From NCBI GenBank assembly GCA_016871055.1, contig VFZW01000013.1, positions 1 through 38,567 of the forward strand: DNA of 38,567 nt, read 5' to 3'. Below are positions 8,097-19,723 of this stretch, piece by piece. Made by a program: the position numbers and the translations under genes. This stretch comes from Acidobacteriota bacterium (GTDB taxonomy: Bacteria > Acidobacteriota > Terriglobia > Bryobacterales > Bryobacteraceae). The first letter of the stretch is position 1. Each line of letters begins with the position of its first letter. The notes beneath the pieces were generated by a model. It saw only the letters and a list, made by a program, of their open reading frames with translations. It was not told the origin of the DNA and did no database searches.

Positions 8097-9437
8097 TTAG
8101 TTGGCGCGAAGTGGATACTTTCCGGCGGCGTCGGACCACTTGGCCGGCAGCGTGTCCGGCGTGATCGTGATCGGCGTTGAGAGTTTCAGGCCATCGGCGA
8201 ATTTAAGTTCGATGAAGTAGGCCGTGAAACCTTTGGCGGGTTTGTCGACTCTGGCGGTGAACGATTTGTTGCCTGTGAGTTGCGTCGCCTTGTAGGCATT
8301 GCCAATGGTGTCGACGCGGAAGTCGCGGGCGTCGGGATTGTTTGCTTGCCAGAGTGTTACGGATTCGGGTTTGATGTTGCTCTTCACCGTCACGCTTTCG
8401 GGTTTCGTTCGCCACGTTAGGCGCGGGCGCTTTGAGCCGGAGATCACCGACTTGTAGAACGCCAGCATGGTATCGGCGGCGTCGGAGCCGGCGAGGTTGT
8501 GCTTGGCGTTGGGAACATAGCGGAGGAGCTTTTCGTCGGAGAGCTTGTCGTAGTAGAAACGGGAGTTGTCGGGCAGGAAGAATTGATCGCCACTGGCGTT
8601 GATCAGCATCTTCGGCATGCGCAGCGCGGGGCGGTCGCGATAGTTGAACGGATCTTCGATGGCGAGCACGGCGGCGTATTCGGGCGTTCCGATCTTGTGT
8701 GGGAATAGGCCGTGGTTGACGTAGTCCTTGAGCGCGGTCGAGAAGAAGCCCATGGCTTCGAAGTGGTGGCGCGTGATGGCCTCGCTGTTGAGCGCGTCGA
8801 TGACGACGGGCATAATGGCGGCAACGCGGGGGTCGACGGCGCCGATGAGCCACGTGGTCCAGCCGCGCTTGGAACCGCCGGAGACGACGAACTTGTCGAC
8901 ACCGATTTGCTCGGTGCGCGCCCAGGCTTGGATGGCGTCCATCGCGCGCACGCCGCTCTTGACCATCGCAAGACGCACAAGCCATGTGTCGTCCTTGGTT
9001 GTGAAATGCTTCACGCGCGAGTACGCGATGAGATCGTCTTCGAAGCGGGCGGCGTCCGGGGAGTCGGTGAAGCGGAGTGGCTGATTGGGGACCATGCCGA
9101 GGTCGGCGACGATCGATCCGGTCTCGACGGCAAAGCGGGCGCTGCGGTCGGGAGATTTTTCGGGAGCGGGGTCGAGGTTCAAACCGCCGCCAATAAAGAG
9201 CAGCGCGTGTTTCGACTTGATTTCATTGGGCCGGGTTATGGTGAGCCAGTGCCTCCAGACGGGCTTGTCGACCTCTTTCTCGGTGCGCCAACTCTGCGAG
9301 GTCAATTCGAGGACATAGGTGCGGTGTGTAGGCGCGGTCGCAGTCTTAACGACCTTCCAGGCGTATACGGGATCAGGCGCGGCGACGTATTTGTCGAGGG
9401 CGGTCGTGAGGAATAGAGCGGTGAGGAGTGTTGTCAT
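8097..9437 (-). CDS. PhoPQ-activated pathogenicity-related family protein (secreted alpha/beta hydrolase-like)
   Basis: The 446-residue product matches the PhoPQ_related family in layout: a signal peptide (TTLLTALFLTTALDKYVA), an early PDPVYAWKVV segment, an SQSWR...WRHWLTITRP region, an oxyanion-type GGGLN, and a nucleophile-elbow-like SGGSKRGWTTW in the middle, followed by a SGDQFFLPDNS loop and a YVPNAKHNL histidine segment. These would supply Ser, Asp and His of a hydrolase triad. The name comes from a Salmonella/Dictyostelium-type family, and the true substrate is unknown. It overlaps the upstream ATP-grasp gene by 4 bp (ATGA), indicating translational coupling. The length is normal and the frame intact. 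Confidence 0.88.
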   Translation of the reverse strand: MTTLLTALFLTTALDKYVAAPDPVYAWKVVKTATAPTHRTYVLELTSQSWRTEKEVDKPVWRHWLTITRPNEIKSKHALLFIGGGLNLDPAPEKSPDRSARFAVETGSIVADLGMVPNQPLRFTDSPDAARFEDDLIAYSRVKHFTTKDDTWLVRLAMVKSGVRAMDAIQAWARTEQIGVDKFVVSGGSKRGWTTWLIGAVDPRVAAIMPVVIDALNSEAITRHHFEAMGFFSTALKDYVNHGLFPHKIGTPEYAAVLAIEDPFNYRDRPALRMPKMLINASGDQFFLPDNSRFYYDKLSDEKLLRYVPNAKHNLAGSDAADTMLAFYKSVISGSKRPRLTWRTKPESVTVKSNIKPESVTLWQANNPDARDFRVDTIGNAYKATQLTGNKSFTARVDKPAKGFTAYFIELKFADGLKLSTPITITPDTLPAKWSDAAGKYPLRAN

Positions 9438-10378
9438 TTGGCGATCTCGTTGGTCAGATAATCCACGACGCGCTCGAAAGGATCGAAGCCGCCGAAGTCT
9501 TGCGCGACAGGGGCGCGCAGGTTGGAGTTGGCGTTAACGTCGTAGTAGATGAGGCGGCCGTCGGGGGCTTCGAGATATTCGATGCCGCCAACATCGAGGC
9601 CGCCGGCGGCGACGATGCGCGACGCTTGTTCGACGGCGTGCGCGGGCACTTCTTTGTAGGCGTAGAACTCGACGGGCTTCGAAGCTTTCATTGTCGGTAC
9701 TTCGCAGTGGCCTTCGCCGTCGGTTGGGTTGCAGACCTCCGAGGGGCAAAGATTGAATGCGCCATGCGAGATGACGCGCATGGCGTAGAGCAGTCTGCCG
9801 CCAAGGAATTCGAGGCGTACGATGCCGTTGGCGGGATCGACGGGGAAATACTCTTGGAGAAGGAAGAGGTTGTCGGGGAGCCAGAGGTTCGGCTGTTCAC
9901 GCAGGAGCTTGCGGAGCTCGTCGGGGGAGTTGAGGAGGAACATGCGCGCACCGCTTCCGCCTTGTTCGGGCTTCAGTAGCGCCGGCCATGGGCCTTGCCA
10001 TTGTTCGATGGCGGCTTCGACGTCGTTGAAGGCGAGCGAGCGCGGGTGGTCGATGTTAAGGGACTTCATTAGCGCGCATTGCGCGGACTTCGACAGCTCC
10101 AAGCTAAAGGCGCGCGAGCCGTTAAGGACGCGCGCACCGGCTTGTTCGAGCGATCGCATGAGCGAAAGGCAAAGCGGCACGGCGCGGGTGTTGCCGCGGA
10201 CGTAGGCGCTGGGGCTGGCTTGATTGAAGTAGAGCCGCGCTTCGGGGATTGCGTCGGGGTCGAAAGACGCCCGCTTCAGGTCGATGGTGGTGTAGTCGAC
10301 GCCGCGGCGGTCAAGGGCGGCGAAGAGTGGGTTTTGCCATTCCGGGTGTTCGTAAATGATGGCCAGGGATTTGGACAT
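9434..10378 (-). CDS. RimK-like ATP-grasp ligase
   Basis: The 314-residue protein has the ATP-grasp layout. An N-terminal pre-ATP-grasp fold (SLAIIYEHPEWQNP) is followed by NGSRAFSLELSKSAQCALMK, where ligases position the nucleotide. WPALLKPEQGGSGARMF then gives the ATP-binding lysine and Gly-rich loop, and LLQEYFPVDPANGIVRLEFLGG and YYDVNANSN give the metal and phosphate-binding acids and Asn. RimK-type enzymes join a carboxylate to an amine through an acyl-phosphate; the substrate pair here is unknown. The gene begins 1 bp after the stop of the secreted protein gene upstream and overlaps the PhoPQ-related gene downstream by 4 bp, so it is in the middle of an operon with exported partners. 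Confidence 0.85.
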   Translation of the reverse strand: MSKSLAIIYEHPEWQNPLFAALDRRGVDYTTIDLKRASFDPDAIPEARLYFNQASPSAYVRGNTRAVPLCLSLMRSLEQAGARVLNGSRAFSLELSKSAQCALMKSLNIDHPRSLAFNDVEAAIEQWQGPWPALLKPEQGGSGARMFLLNSPDELRKLLREQPNLWLPDNLFLLQEYFPVDPANGIVRLEFLGGRLLYAMRVISHGAFNLCPSEVCNPTDGEGHCEVPTMKASKPVEFYAYKEVPAHAVEQASRIVAAGGLDVGGIEYLEAPDGRLIYYDVNANSNLRAPVAQDFGGFDPFERVVDYLTNEIAK

Positions 10379-10379
10379 G

Positions 10380-11393
10380 TTAGTTTTTTTTGGCGAGCGC
10401 CTTCGTTGCCCGTAGCGCGGCTTCGAGTCCGTTGCGCGAACCGGAGCGTGCTTTCGACTTTATCAGCCCCCCGAAGGTTCCTGTCAAACCGTCGGAGCGG
10501 GCCATGTTTAACACAACCAAGTAATGCGCCTTGCCGGGCTGCGATTCGTCGTCAACAAGCGCGCGAAGTTCGAGCGCGGTTTGGAAGTAATGCGTTGCGT
10601 AGAGTTGCTTGGTCGCGATAGCGTAGAGCGTAGTTGTGCCGGGCGGCACGGGGTGGATGACGACGTGGTTCAGACGAAAAACGGGCTTGAGGCCGAAGTC
10701 GGCGACGGACCAGTAGTAGAAGTCGTCGGTGCCTTTTGGGCGCGGGGCGGTTGGATAGCCGAGCAGAAAGCCGGTGAGCGGGACGAGATGATCGGGCAGC
10801 ATGTCGGAGCGTTTTATCATGTCGGCGAACTCTTCGGCGACGAAACGCGGGCGGTCGGTGTCGACGTAGGCGGCGAGCTCGGTGTTGCCACCTCGGCGGT
10901 AGGCTTCGACGTAGTCGAAGGCCGTCTTGCGGGCGAGATCGTTGACGCGCGTGGCGACGCCGGGGGACGCCCAATCGAGGCGCGCTACGGCGTCCATGGC
11001 GGGCTTTCCGAGTTTGACGGCGCACTTGCCGGGGCGGCATTTGCGGAGGTCGTTGATGTCGTCCTTGTCGACGGAGAAGGCGGCGAAGTCGTCAAGCTTG
11101 GGCGGCGTGCTGAGCTTGTGCGTGTGTAGAAACCCTTTGCCGGATTCGAGAGTTTCGATGTTGCGGATAACATCGATGGTGCGGGCGGCTGGGCGGTCGA
11201 TGCGGATGACGCCGGCGACGGACACTTCGCGGTCGACCTTGCCGTTGACAGGAACGGCAATAGGCTGGCCGGTGCGAAGGGTGGCGAGTTGCGCGGGCGT
11301 TAGCGCAAGTTTTTGCACAAGGAATTTTTCTAGTCTGGTTTGGGCGGGCAGGGTAAAACAAGCCACGAAGAGCAGGAGCGTGGGGGCGCGCAT
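10380..11393 (-). CDS. secreted protein of unknown function
   Basis: The likely start is the ATG at 11393, giving about 337 residues that begin with a signal peptide (MRAPTLLLFVACFTLPAQ). The frame stays open upstream to 11522, but that extension is not signal-like and lies opposite the Mn2+ riboswitch on the other strand, so I reject it. The mature protein contains LTPAQLATLRTGQPI, a KCRPGKCAVKL motif with two cysteines, and a FYYWSVADFGLKPVFRLNHV segment. I recognise no named domain. It is first in a five-gene minus-strand operon with an ATP-grasp ligase and a PhoPQ-related hydrolase. A CAAAAT sits 6 nt upstream of the start. Confidence 0.75.
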   Translation of the reverse strand: MRAPTLLLFVACFTLPAQTRLEKFLVQKLALTPAQLATLRTGQPIAVPVNGKVDREVSVAGVIRIDRPAARTIDVIRNIETLESGKGFLHTHKLSTPPKLDDFAAFSVDKDDINDLRKCRPGKCAVKLGKPAMDAVARLDWASPGVATRVNDLARKTAFDYVEAYRRGGNTELAAYVDTDRPRFVAEEFADMIKRSDMLPDHLVPLTGFLLGYPTAPRPKGTDDFYYWSVADFGLKPVFRLNHVVIHPVPPGTTTLYAIATKQLYATHYFQTALELRALVDDESQPGKAHYLVVLNMARSDGLTGTFGGLIKSKARSGSRNGLEAALRATKALAKKN

Positions 11394-11443
11394 CCCCCTA
11401 TTTTGCAACCAACACCCGTAATGTTGCATCCTATTGGGTGAAA

Positions 11444-11539
11444 GCAAGAGGGGAGTGGATCGCCCATCCGCGCGCTCGTCAAGACGGGTAACACCCCGGG
11501 CCGCGGCGTGAATCACCGTCACGGATCAAGACCTTTTGC
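11444..11539 (+). promoter_or_regulatory. yybP-ykoY (manganese) riboswitch aptamer
   Basis: The leader of htpX-terC contains the conserved parts of the yybP-ykoY aptamer. The left strand of P1 is GCAAGAGG at 11444-11451, followed at once by GGAGTGG (family GGAGTAG). The right strand is CCTTTTGC at 11532-11539, preceded by AAGA (family GAGACCTTT); the two strands pair over 8 bp with one G-U. Between them are a small hairpin (GGAT/ATCC at 11457-11469), the conserved TCGTCA at 11476-11481, and a GC-rich arm. This class senses Mn2+ and typically controls TerC/YkoY-family exporters, exactly the gene found downstream. The P1 right strand is also part of a terminator, so metal binding should turn expression on. 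Confidence 0.85.
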
Positions 11540-11569
11540 GCTAGCGATGGGCTAGTGCAGAAGGTTTTT
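11531..11569 (+). terminator. intrinsic terminator / expression platform of the Mn2+ riboswitch
   Basis: ACCTTTTGCGCTAGC at 11531-11545 pairs along its whole length with GCTAGTGCAGAAGGT at 11551-11565 (15 bp, two G-U), closing a 5-nt loop, and is followed by TTTTT at 11565-11569. It lies in the 5' leader of htpX and no plus-strand gene ends upstream, so it must act as a conditional terminator. Its left arm contains the whole right strand of aptamer helix P1 (11532-11539), so aptamer and terminator are mutually exclusive. Confidence 0.85.
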
Positions 11570-11590
11570 CGCATTTAGGAGTTAAACACA

Positions 11591-12445
11591 ATGAACCGCA
11601 TGAAAACGTACCTACTACTGGCCGCTCTGACGAGCCTGTTGATCGTCACTGGTCAACTGCTCGGCGGGCGCGGCGGGATGATGATCGCGATTGCGATGGC
11701 CGTTGTTATGAACGTCGGCTCGTACTGGTTCTCGGACACGATCGTGCTGAAGATGCACGACGCGCAACAGATTGGGCCTAACGATGCACCGGAGATCTAT
11801 GGAATGATCCAGCGGCTCGCGCAGCGCGCACAGATTCCGATGCCGCGCGTGTTTGTGATCCCCGACGATTCTCCGAACGCGTTCGCAACCGGGCGCAATC
11901 CGGCGCATGGCGCGGTGGCGATGACCGAGGGGATTCTGCGTGTTCTCAGCAAAGACGAATTGGAAGGCGTGCTGGCGCATGAGTTGGCTCACATCGCGCA
12001 TCGCGACACGTTGATCATGACCGTGTCGGCCACGATAGCTGGCGCGCTGAGTTCTCTCGGCAATATGGCGATGTGGGGCGCAATGCTCGGCGGCGGGCGA
12101 TCGCACGATGACGAAGACGGCGGCGGACATCCGATCGGCATGTTGGTGGGCGCGATCGTCGCGCCGTTCGCGGCGATGTTGATTCAGATGGCGATCAGCC
12201 GGTCGCGCGAGTATCTGGCCGACGAGGCCGCGGCTCGCTACTCCGGAAAGCCGTGGGCGCTGGCGAGCGCGCTGCGCAAGATCGAAACGTGGAGCCATCG
12301 CGTACCGATGGAGACCGGCGCCCCGGCGACGGCGCACCTCTACATCTCAAATCCGTTCTCGGGCGGCATGGCGAATCTGTTCAGCACGCATCCGCCGACG
12401 GCTGAGCGCGTCGCCCGCCTGGAAGCGATGGCGCGCGTTGCATGA
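11591..12445 (+). CDS. htpX: HtpX-type membrane zinc metalloprotease (M48)
   Basis: The 284-residue protein has two N-terminal membrane segments (to about residue 48), the zinc site HELAH at 130-134 with its third ligand Glu in SREYLADE (about 207), and two further hydrophobic segments in between and after. HtpX degrades misfolded or damaged inner-membrane proteins. A His/Asp-rich loop, [12 protein letters not shown] (about 170-181), lies between the membrane segments and could bind metal; that is inference. AGGAG at 11577-11581 is a good ribosome site for the ATG at 11591. It is first in the operon behind the Mn2+ riboswitch and overlaps terC by 4 bp (ATGA), suggesting translational coupling. 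Confidence 0.95.
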   Translation: MNRMKTYLLLAALTSLLIVTGQLLGGRGGMMIAIAMAVVMNVGSYWFSDTIVLKMHDAQQIGPNDAPEIYGMIQRLAQRAQIPMPRVFVIPDDSPNAFATGRNPAHGAVAMTEGILRVLSKDELEGVLAHELAHIAHRDTLIMTVSATIAGALSSLGNMAMWGAMLGGGRSHDDEDGGGHPIGMLVGAIVAPFAAMLIQMAISRSREYLADEAAARYSGKPWALASALRKIETWSHRVPMETGAPATAHLYISNPFSGGMANLFSTHPPTAERVARLEAMARVA

Positions 12446-13452
12446 CCGAAGTCACCTACTTCCCGTTCGCGGAATATTGGTGGTTTTACGCCGGCTTCAC
12501 GACAATGATCGTGACGCTGTTGATCCTAGACCTCGGTCTGTTCAATCGCGTGGCGCATCATGTGTCATTCCGCGAGGCGGCGACGTGGGTGGTGGTGTGG
12601 GTATCGCTGGCCCTGGTGTTTTGCCTCGGGCTGCATCAGTATGTGCTGGCGAAGTTCGGCGCCGAGGTGGCGAAAGAGTTGGCCCTGGAGTTCTTAACGG
12701 GCTATGTGCTCGAAGAGTCGCTGAGCGTCGACAACATGTTTGTCTTCGTGGTCGTATTCGGCTACTTCGGCATTCCGCGCGAGCATCAGCACCGGGTGCT
12801 GTTCTTCGGCATTCTCGGCGCGCTGATTTTCCGGGCCATCTTCATCGCGCTTGGATCGGCGTTGTTACAGTTTCAGTGGACGGTGTGGGTGTTCGGCGCG
12901 ATTCTCATCGTGACCGGTTTGAAGATGATAACCGGGGGATCGTCATCGGTCGATCCGTCGCATAATCCGGCGATGAAACTGCTGCGGCGCTGTGTGCCTC
13001 TGACGAAGGAGTTGAAGGGTTCCGACTTTTTTGTCCGCATCGAGGGTCGATTGCACGCGACTCCGCTGCTGGCGTGCCTGATGGTTTTGGAGATGACCGA
13101 CATTCTGTTCGCGGTCGATTCCGTGCCGGCGATTTTCGCCGTGACTTCGGAACCGCTGGTGGTGTTCACGTCGAATATCTTCGCGATTCTGGGACTGCGG
13201 AGCTTGTACTTCCTGTTGGCGGGCGCGGTGCACCTGTTTCATCTGCTGAAGTACGGACTGTCAATCGTGTTAGTGTTTGTCGGGTTGAAAATGGTCTGGT
13301 TGAACCGGTTGTTCGACGGGCACTTTCCGATTGTGGTTTCTCTGGCGATCATTACGGGCGTAATCGTCGCGTCGATCGGATTGTCGCTCTTGTTTCCTAG
13401 GCCGCCAGAGCCTTCCGAAGCATCGCCCGCGCCCGATGCAGACGTTGCTTGA
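12442..13452 (+). CDS. TerC-family metal exporter (Alx/YkoY type)
   Basis: The 336-residue polytopic membrane protein carries both TerC signature acid clusters: [23 protein letters not shown] at about 93-115 in the first half and [18 protein letters not shown] in the second, within some seven to nine hydrophobic segments. TerC/Alx/YkoY proteins export manganese and, in Bacillus, help load metals into secreted enzymes. The riboswitch upstream of the operon fits a Mn2+ role. The ATG overlaps the htpX stop by 4 bp. The last ~20 residues (Pro/Ala/Glu-rich) are encoded in DNA that overlaps the convergent ECF sigma gene by 56 bp, so the tail is probably not functionally constrained. Confidence 0.93.
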   Translation: MTEVTYFPFAEYWWFYAGFTTMIVTLLILDLGLFNRVAHHVSFREAATWVVVWVSLALVFCLGLHQYVLAKFGAEVAKELALEFLTGYVLEESLSVDNMFVFVVVFGYFGIPREHQHRVLFFGILGALIFRAIFIALGSALLQFQWTVWVFGAILIVTGLKMITGGSSSVDPSHNPAMKLLRRCVPLTKELKGSDFFVRIEGRLHATPLLACLMVLEMTDILFAVDSVPAIFAVTSEPLVVFTSNIFAILGLRSLYFLLAGAVHLFHLLKYGLSIVLVFVGLKMVWLNRLFDGHFPIVVSLAIITGVIVASIGLSLLFPRPPEPSEASPAPDADVA

Positions 13453-13951
13453 CGTTGTCTTCGGTGATATCAAGCAGTGATGCGGTCTCCGCGGTGGACA
13501 TCTCCTCGACGTCGCGCAGCAGTATTACCGAGCGATAGTTCTCAGGGGTGGCGCGAAGCGCGCCTTCGAGTTCATCGTGGATTTCTTTACGCAGTAGGAT
13601 TTCATCCGGGCCGTCGGCGGCGGACTCGACTGGGACGTCGTCGATGGGCAATTCTTCGGCAGGGGCGAAAGCACTTTTGCGGCGCTTCAACATGCAGCAG
13701 TTGCGCGCGATGCGAAACACCCATGGCTTGATATTTTCGGGATCGCGCAACTGTTCCCAGTTCTCGAAGACCTTGAGTAGCGTATCCTGCGCCACTTCTT
13801 CGGGGTCTTCGCGGTGGCCGCACATTAACCACGTATACTGAAATACTTTCCTTTGGAAAAGTTCGACGAACTGCTGCATGGCGGCTTGGTCGCCTTGGAC
13901 CAGACGCCGCGCGAGGGCGACTTCAGGGCTGTCAATTTTCTCTGTCACCAA
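13397..13951 (-). CDS. ECF-type RNA polymerase sigma factor
   Basis: The 184-residue product is a compact sigma-70 family factor. Region 2 spans LARRLVQGDQAAMQQFVELF through EDPEEVAQDTLLKVFENW and WVFRIARNCCMLKRRK. After a short acidic linker, region 4 reads [51 protein letters not shown], the HTH that binds the -35 element. The start is TTG 13951 or GTG 13948; neither has a good ribosome site. It is divergent from the RND efflux operon, with a 17-bp palindrome between them, which suggests control of that operon or of itself. No anti-sigma factor gene is adjacent. Its 3' end overlaps terC by 56 bp. Confidence 0.93.
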   Translation of the reverse strand: MVTEKIDSPEVALARRLVQGDQAAMQQFVELFQRKVFQYTWLMCGHREDPEEVAQDTLLKVFENWEQLRDPENIKPWVFRIARNCCMLKRRKSAFAPAEELPIDDVPVESAADGPDEILLRKEIHDELEGALRATPENYRSVILLRDVEEMSTAETASLLDITEDNVKQRLHRARAMLRKALAA

Positions 13952-13965
13952 TCGAACTTCGATTG
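13949..13965. promoter_or_regulatory. perfect 17-bp palindrome, candidate operator
   Basis: CAATCGAACTTCGATTG is a perfect inverted repeat of 8 bp around one central base. It lies between the ECF sigma gene and the efflux operon, only 15 bp upstream of the efflux start at 13981. On the minus strand a TACAAT at 13967-13962 looks like a -10 box for the sigma gene, so the palindrome would cover its transcription start, a common place for a repressor to bind. The binding protein is not known. Confidence 0.5.
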
Positions 13966-13980
13966 TATCTCGCTTATAGA

Positions 13981-15285
13981 ATGCGATATTTACTGTTCGC
14001 CGCTATCCTCCCGGCGATGTGCGCGGACCTTTCGCTGGCGGATGCGGCGCGCGCGGCGCTTTCTGGAAATCCCGCGATCGCTTCGGCGAAACAACTGGAA
14101 GCCGCCGCTTCGGCGCGGGAGCGCGCCGCGGCGACGGCGCGACGGCCACGGGTGTAATGGCGCGAGGGTGTGCAAGGCGGAAACAATCCGGTCTACGTTT
14201 TTAGTTCCCTCCTCACGCAGCGGCAGTTTCGCGAGCCAAACTTCGCGATCAATTCGCTGGTGCGGCCAGACCCGGTGGCCAACTTTCAGTCGCAGATCGG
14301 CATCGATCAGGTCCTTCACGATTTTGGACGAACGGACTCGCGGATTAAAGAGGCGCAAATCGGCCGCGAGATGACCGCGCAGGAGCGGCGGCGGAGGGAA
14401 TTAGAGATCCTGACCCAGACAGCGCGCGCGTACTTCGGCGGGCAGCTTGCGGCGGCCGCGATGAAGGCGGCCGAGTCGTCGATCGCATCGATATCGGCCA
14501 CGCTCGAACAGGCGAAGTCGCTGCGCGCCGCTGGACGCGCGACCGACGCGGACGTGCTAGCGGTCGAGGTGGAAATGGCCGGGGCCAGAGAAGAGCTGAT
14601 CCGGCGCACGCAGCAACAGGCGCTGGCGATGGCCGCGCTGAACAACGCGATGGGACAGTCGATCGAGACGATGCACACTCTGACGACGGCGCTGGCGGCG
14701 CCGCCTGCGGCGCCAGGCGCAATTCAGATCGACCGCCCCGAGATTCGCGGCACCGAGTTGGCCTTCGCGATGGCGACAACACGCGGCGACCAGGCCAAGG
14801 CGATGCGCCGGCCCGAAGTGGGCGTCCGGTTTATCGCCGAGGCCGACCGGCAGCGCTTCGTCACGCGAGGCGCGGCGAACTGGTTTGCGGCTGCCACGCT
14901 GCGGTGGAATTTGTTCGATGGCGGGCAATCGAAGGAGATGGCTGCCGAGGCGGCGAGCGCGGCGGCGTCGGCGCGCGAAGACGGCAAGGCGATGCGGAGC
15001 GCGGCGGAGTTGCAGGTGAAGCAGGCCGACGCAGCGATCGCCGGCGCAATCGCCCGAGAGAACGTGACAGGGGCGATCACGGAACAAGCGCGAGAGACGG
15101 TGCGCATTCTGCGCAATCGGTATGGCGCGGGGCTGGCGACGGTGACCGATGTTTTGCGCGCGGAGGCTGCATTGCTCGGCGCCGAGACACGACGACTCGC
15201 GGCGATTCACGATCATCGCGTGGCGCGGATCGAGCGCGAAGCGGCGGCCAGGCGATTGACGGGAGACTCGAATGAACTTCGGTAA
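13981..15285 (+). pseudogene. TolC-type outer-membrane efflux protein, interrupted by an in-frame TAA
   Basis: A full-length outer-membrane factor of 434 codons would run from ATG 13981 (signal peptide MRYLLFAAILPAMCADLSL) to 15285. It includes NNPVYVFSSLLTQRQFREPNFAIN, typical of this TolC subfamily, and the two long alpha-helical hairpins with DVLAVEVEMAGAREEL and the matching second-half TVTDVLRAEAALLGAETR. Codon 59, at 14155-14157, is TAA, and the frame continues intact on both sides. This is a single nonsense change in an otherwise preserved gene. Relatives usually have an acidic or polar residue here, from which one base change would give TAA. The 3' end overlaps the adaptor gene by 14 bp. 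Internal initiation at GTG 14170 would lack an export signal. Confidence 0.85.
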
Positions 15286-16410
15286 ATTTGCGGCGGTCGC
15301 GCTGATCGCGCTCACTGGCTGCGCGACAAAGAAGGAAGCACCGCGCGTCGAAGAACCGCGCGCAGTGCGTGTGCAAACGGCCATTGCCGAGTCCTCGATG
15401 AGGCCGGAAGAACGTGAATTTACCGGCACGGTGACGGCGAAGACGACAGCGGCTGTGAGTAGCCGGATCGCTGGCCACATTAAAGAACTGCGTGTTCGAG
15501 AAGGTGACGCGTTGTCCTCGGGACAGACGATTGCGGTGATCGATACGCGCGAAGTGGAGACGGCGATTCGCGAAGCGGAGGCTGGCCGGACCGAAGCGCA
15601 AGCAGGCCTGCCGGAGAGCGAAGCCGCGCTACGCGGGGCGCAAGCACAACTCGATCTTGCGCGGACGACGCTTGACCGCATGACGAAGTTGAAAGACAGC
15701 AAGTCGATTACCGATCAGGAGTTCGACGAGACGCGGGCGCGCTTCCGGCAGGCACAGTCCCAGGTCGACATCGCGCAGGCGCGTGGGCGGCAGATTCGCG
15801 AGCGAATTCAGCAGGCGTCGGCGGCGGTCGAACGCGTTCGGTTACAGCGGAATTACGCGACGGTCACCGCGCCCTTTGCGGGGATTGTGACCGAGAAACG
15901 GGCCGAAGCGGGAGTGTTCGCGGGACCGGGGCAGCCGATCGTGGTGATAGAACGCGCCGGCGAATGGCGGCTGGACGCGGCCGTGGATGAATCGCTGCTG
16001 AAACATTTGCGCGTTGGGACGGCGGTATCGGTGACGCTTGATGCGCTCGACGAACCGATGGCGCTGCGGTTGAACGAGATTCTGCCGTCGGTCGACGCAC
16101 GGACTCGTACCGCGACTGTGCGTGTGGCGTTGCCGGGGTGGGCCGGGATTCGAAGCGGGTTATCGGGACGAATGAGAATCGCGGGCGGAGAGCGAAAGGC
16201 GATAACGGTTCCCTCATCCGCCGTACTTACGAACGGGCAGTTGCAGCGCGTGTTCGTTCTGAGCGATGGGCGTCTACGCGCACAATTGGTGACAGCGGGC
16301 GAGACGCGGGATGGGAAAACGGAGATCGTCAGCGGGATGGAGGGCGGCGAGCGAATCGCCTCGCCGGCATCGGCGGCGCTCACTGATGGCGCGCGCGTCG
16401 AGGTGGTTCA

Positions 16411-16414
<4 letters not shown>
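15272..16414 (+). CDS. RND efflux periplasmic adaptor lipoprotein (membrane fusion protein)
   Basis: The 380-residue product has a lipoprotein signal with lipobox LTGC (Cys17). The adaptor domains follow in order: a first lipoyl half around [29 protein letters not shown], a long coiled-coil hairpin (about residues 90-180, rich in Ala, Arg, Gln and Glu), the second lipoyl half with [33 protein letters not shown], and beta-barrel and membrane-proximal domains ending at [11 protein letters not shown]. It bridges the inner-membrane pump and the outer-membrane channel. It is the only intact gene of the tripartite pump here: its TolC partner and its RND partner each carry an in-frame stop. It overlaps both neighbours (14 bp upstream, 4 bp downstream). 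Confidence 0.93.
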
Positions 16415-19509
<3,095 letters not shown>

Positions 19510-19522
19510 GAAGAACAACCCA

Positions 19523-19711
19523 ATGAACGTGGAACGAATGCTCCGCATGATCGCCGGAGCAATGCTGCTGTTGAGTCTGGCGCTGGCCCACTATGTGAGT
19601 CCGAACTGGTTGTGGTTCAGCGCCTTCATCGGCGCGAATCTGTTTCAATCGGCGTTCACCAATTGGTGCCCGATGATGACCATCCTGCGGAAGATGGGGG
19701 TGCGGGGGTAA
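19523..19711 (+). CDS. small membrane protein, DUF2892 (YgaP transmembrane-like)
   Basis: The 62-residue protein begins MNVERMLRMIAGAMLLLSLAL, then HYVSPNWLWFSAFIGANLFQSAFTNWCPMMTIL, giving two membrane segments with the conserved N-x-x-Q-S-x-[FW]-T-x-x-CP-[ML] pattern of DUF2892. In some proteins this module is fused to a rhodanese, as in YgaP. Here it stands alone, 13 bp after the RND permease and 12 bp before cydA. The cysteine in NWCP is the family's characteristic one. Its function is uncertain; sulfur or redox handling in the membrane is inferred from YgaP. ATG 19523 is chosen because the conserved start follows it. Confidence 0.85.
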   Translation: MNVERMLRMIAGAMLLLSLALAHYVSPNWLWFSAFIGANLFQSAFTNWCPMMTILRKMGVRG

Positions 19712-19723
19712 CAATAGAAAGGG

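Noticed and set aside
11394-11522. Upstream extension of the secreted protein gene ending at 10380
   Set aside because: The extension is opposite the riboswitch and puts 43 non-signal residues before an excellent signal peptide at 11393.
14557-15702. 381-codon minus-strand open frame over the tolC and adaptor genes
   Set aside because: It is antisense to recognisable efflux genes, is Arg/Ser/Ala-rich and has no domain signature.
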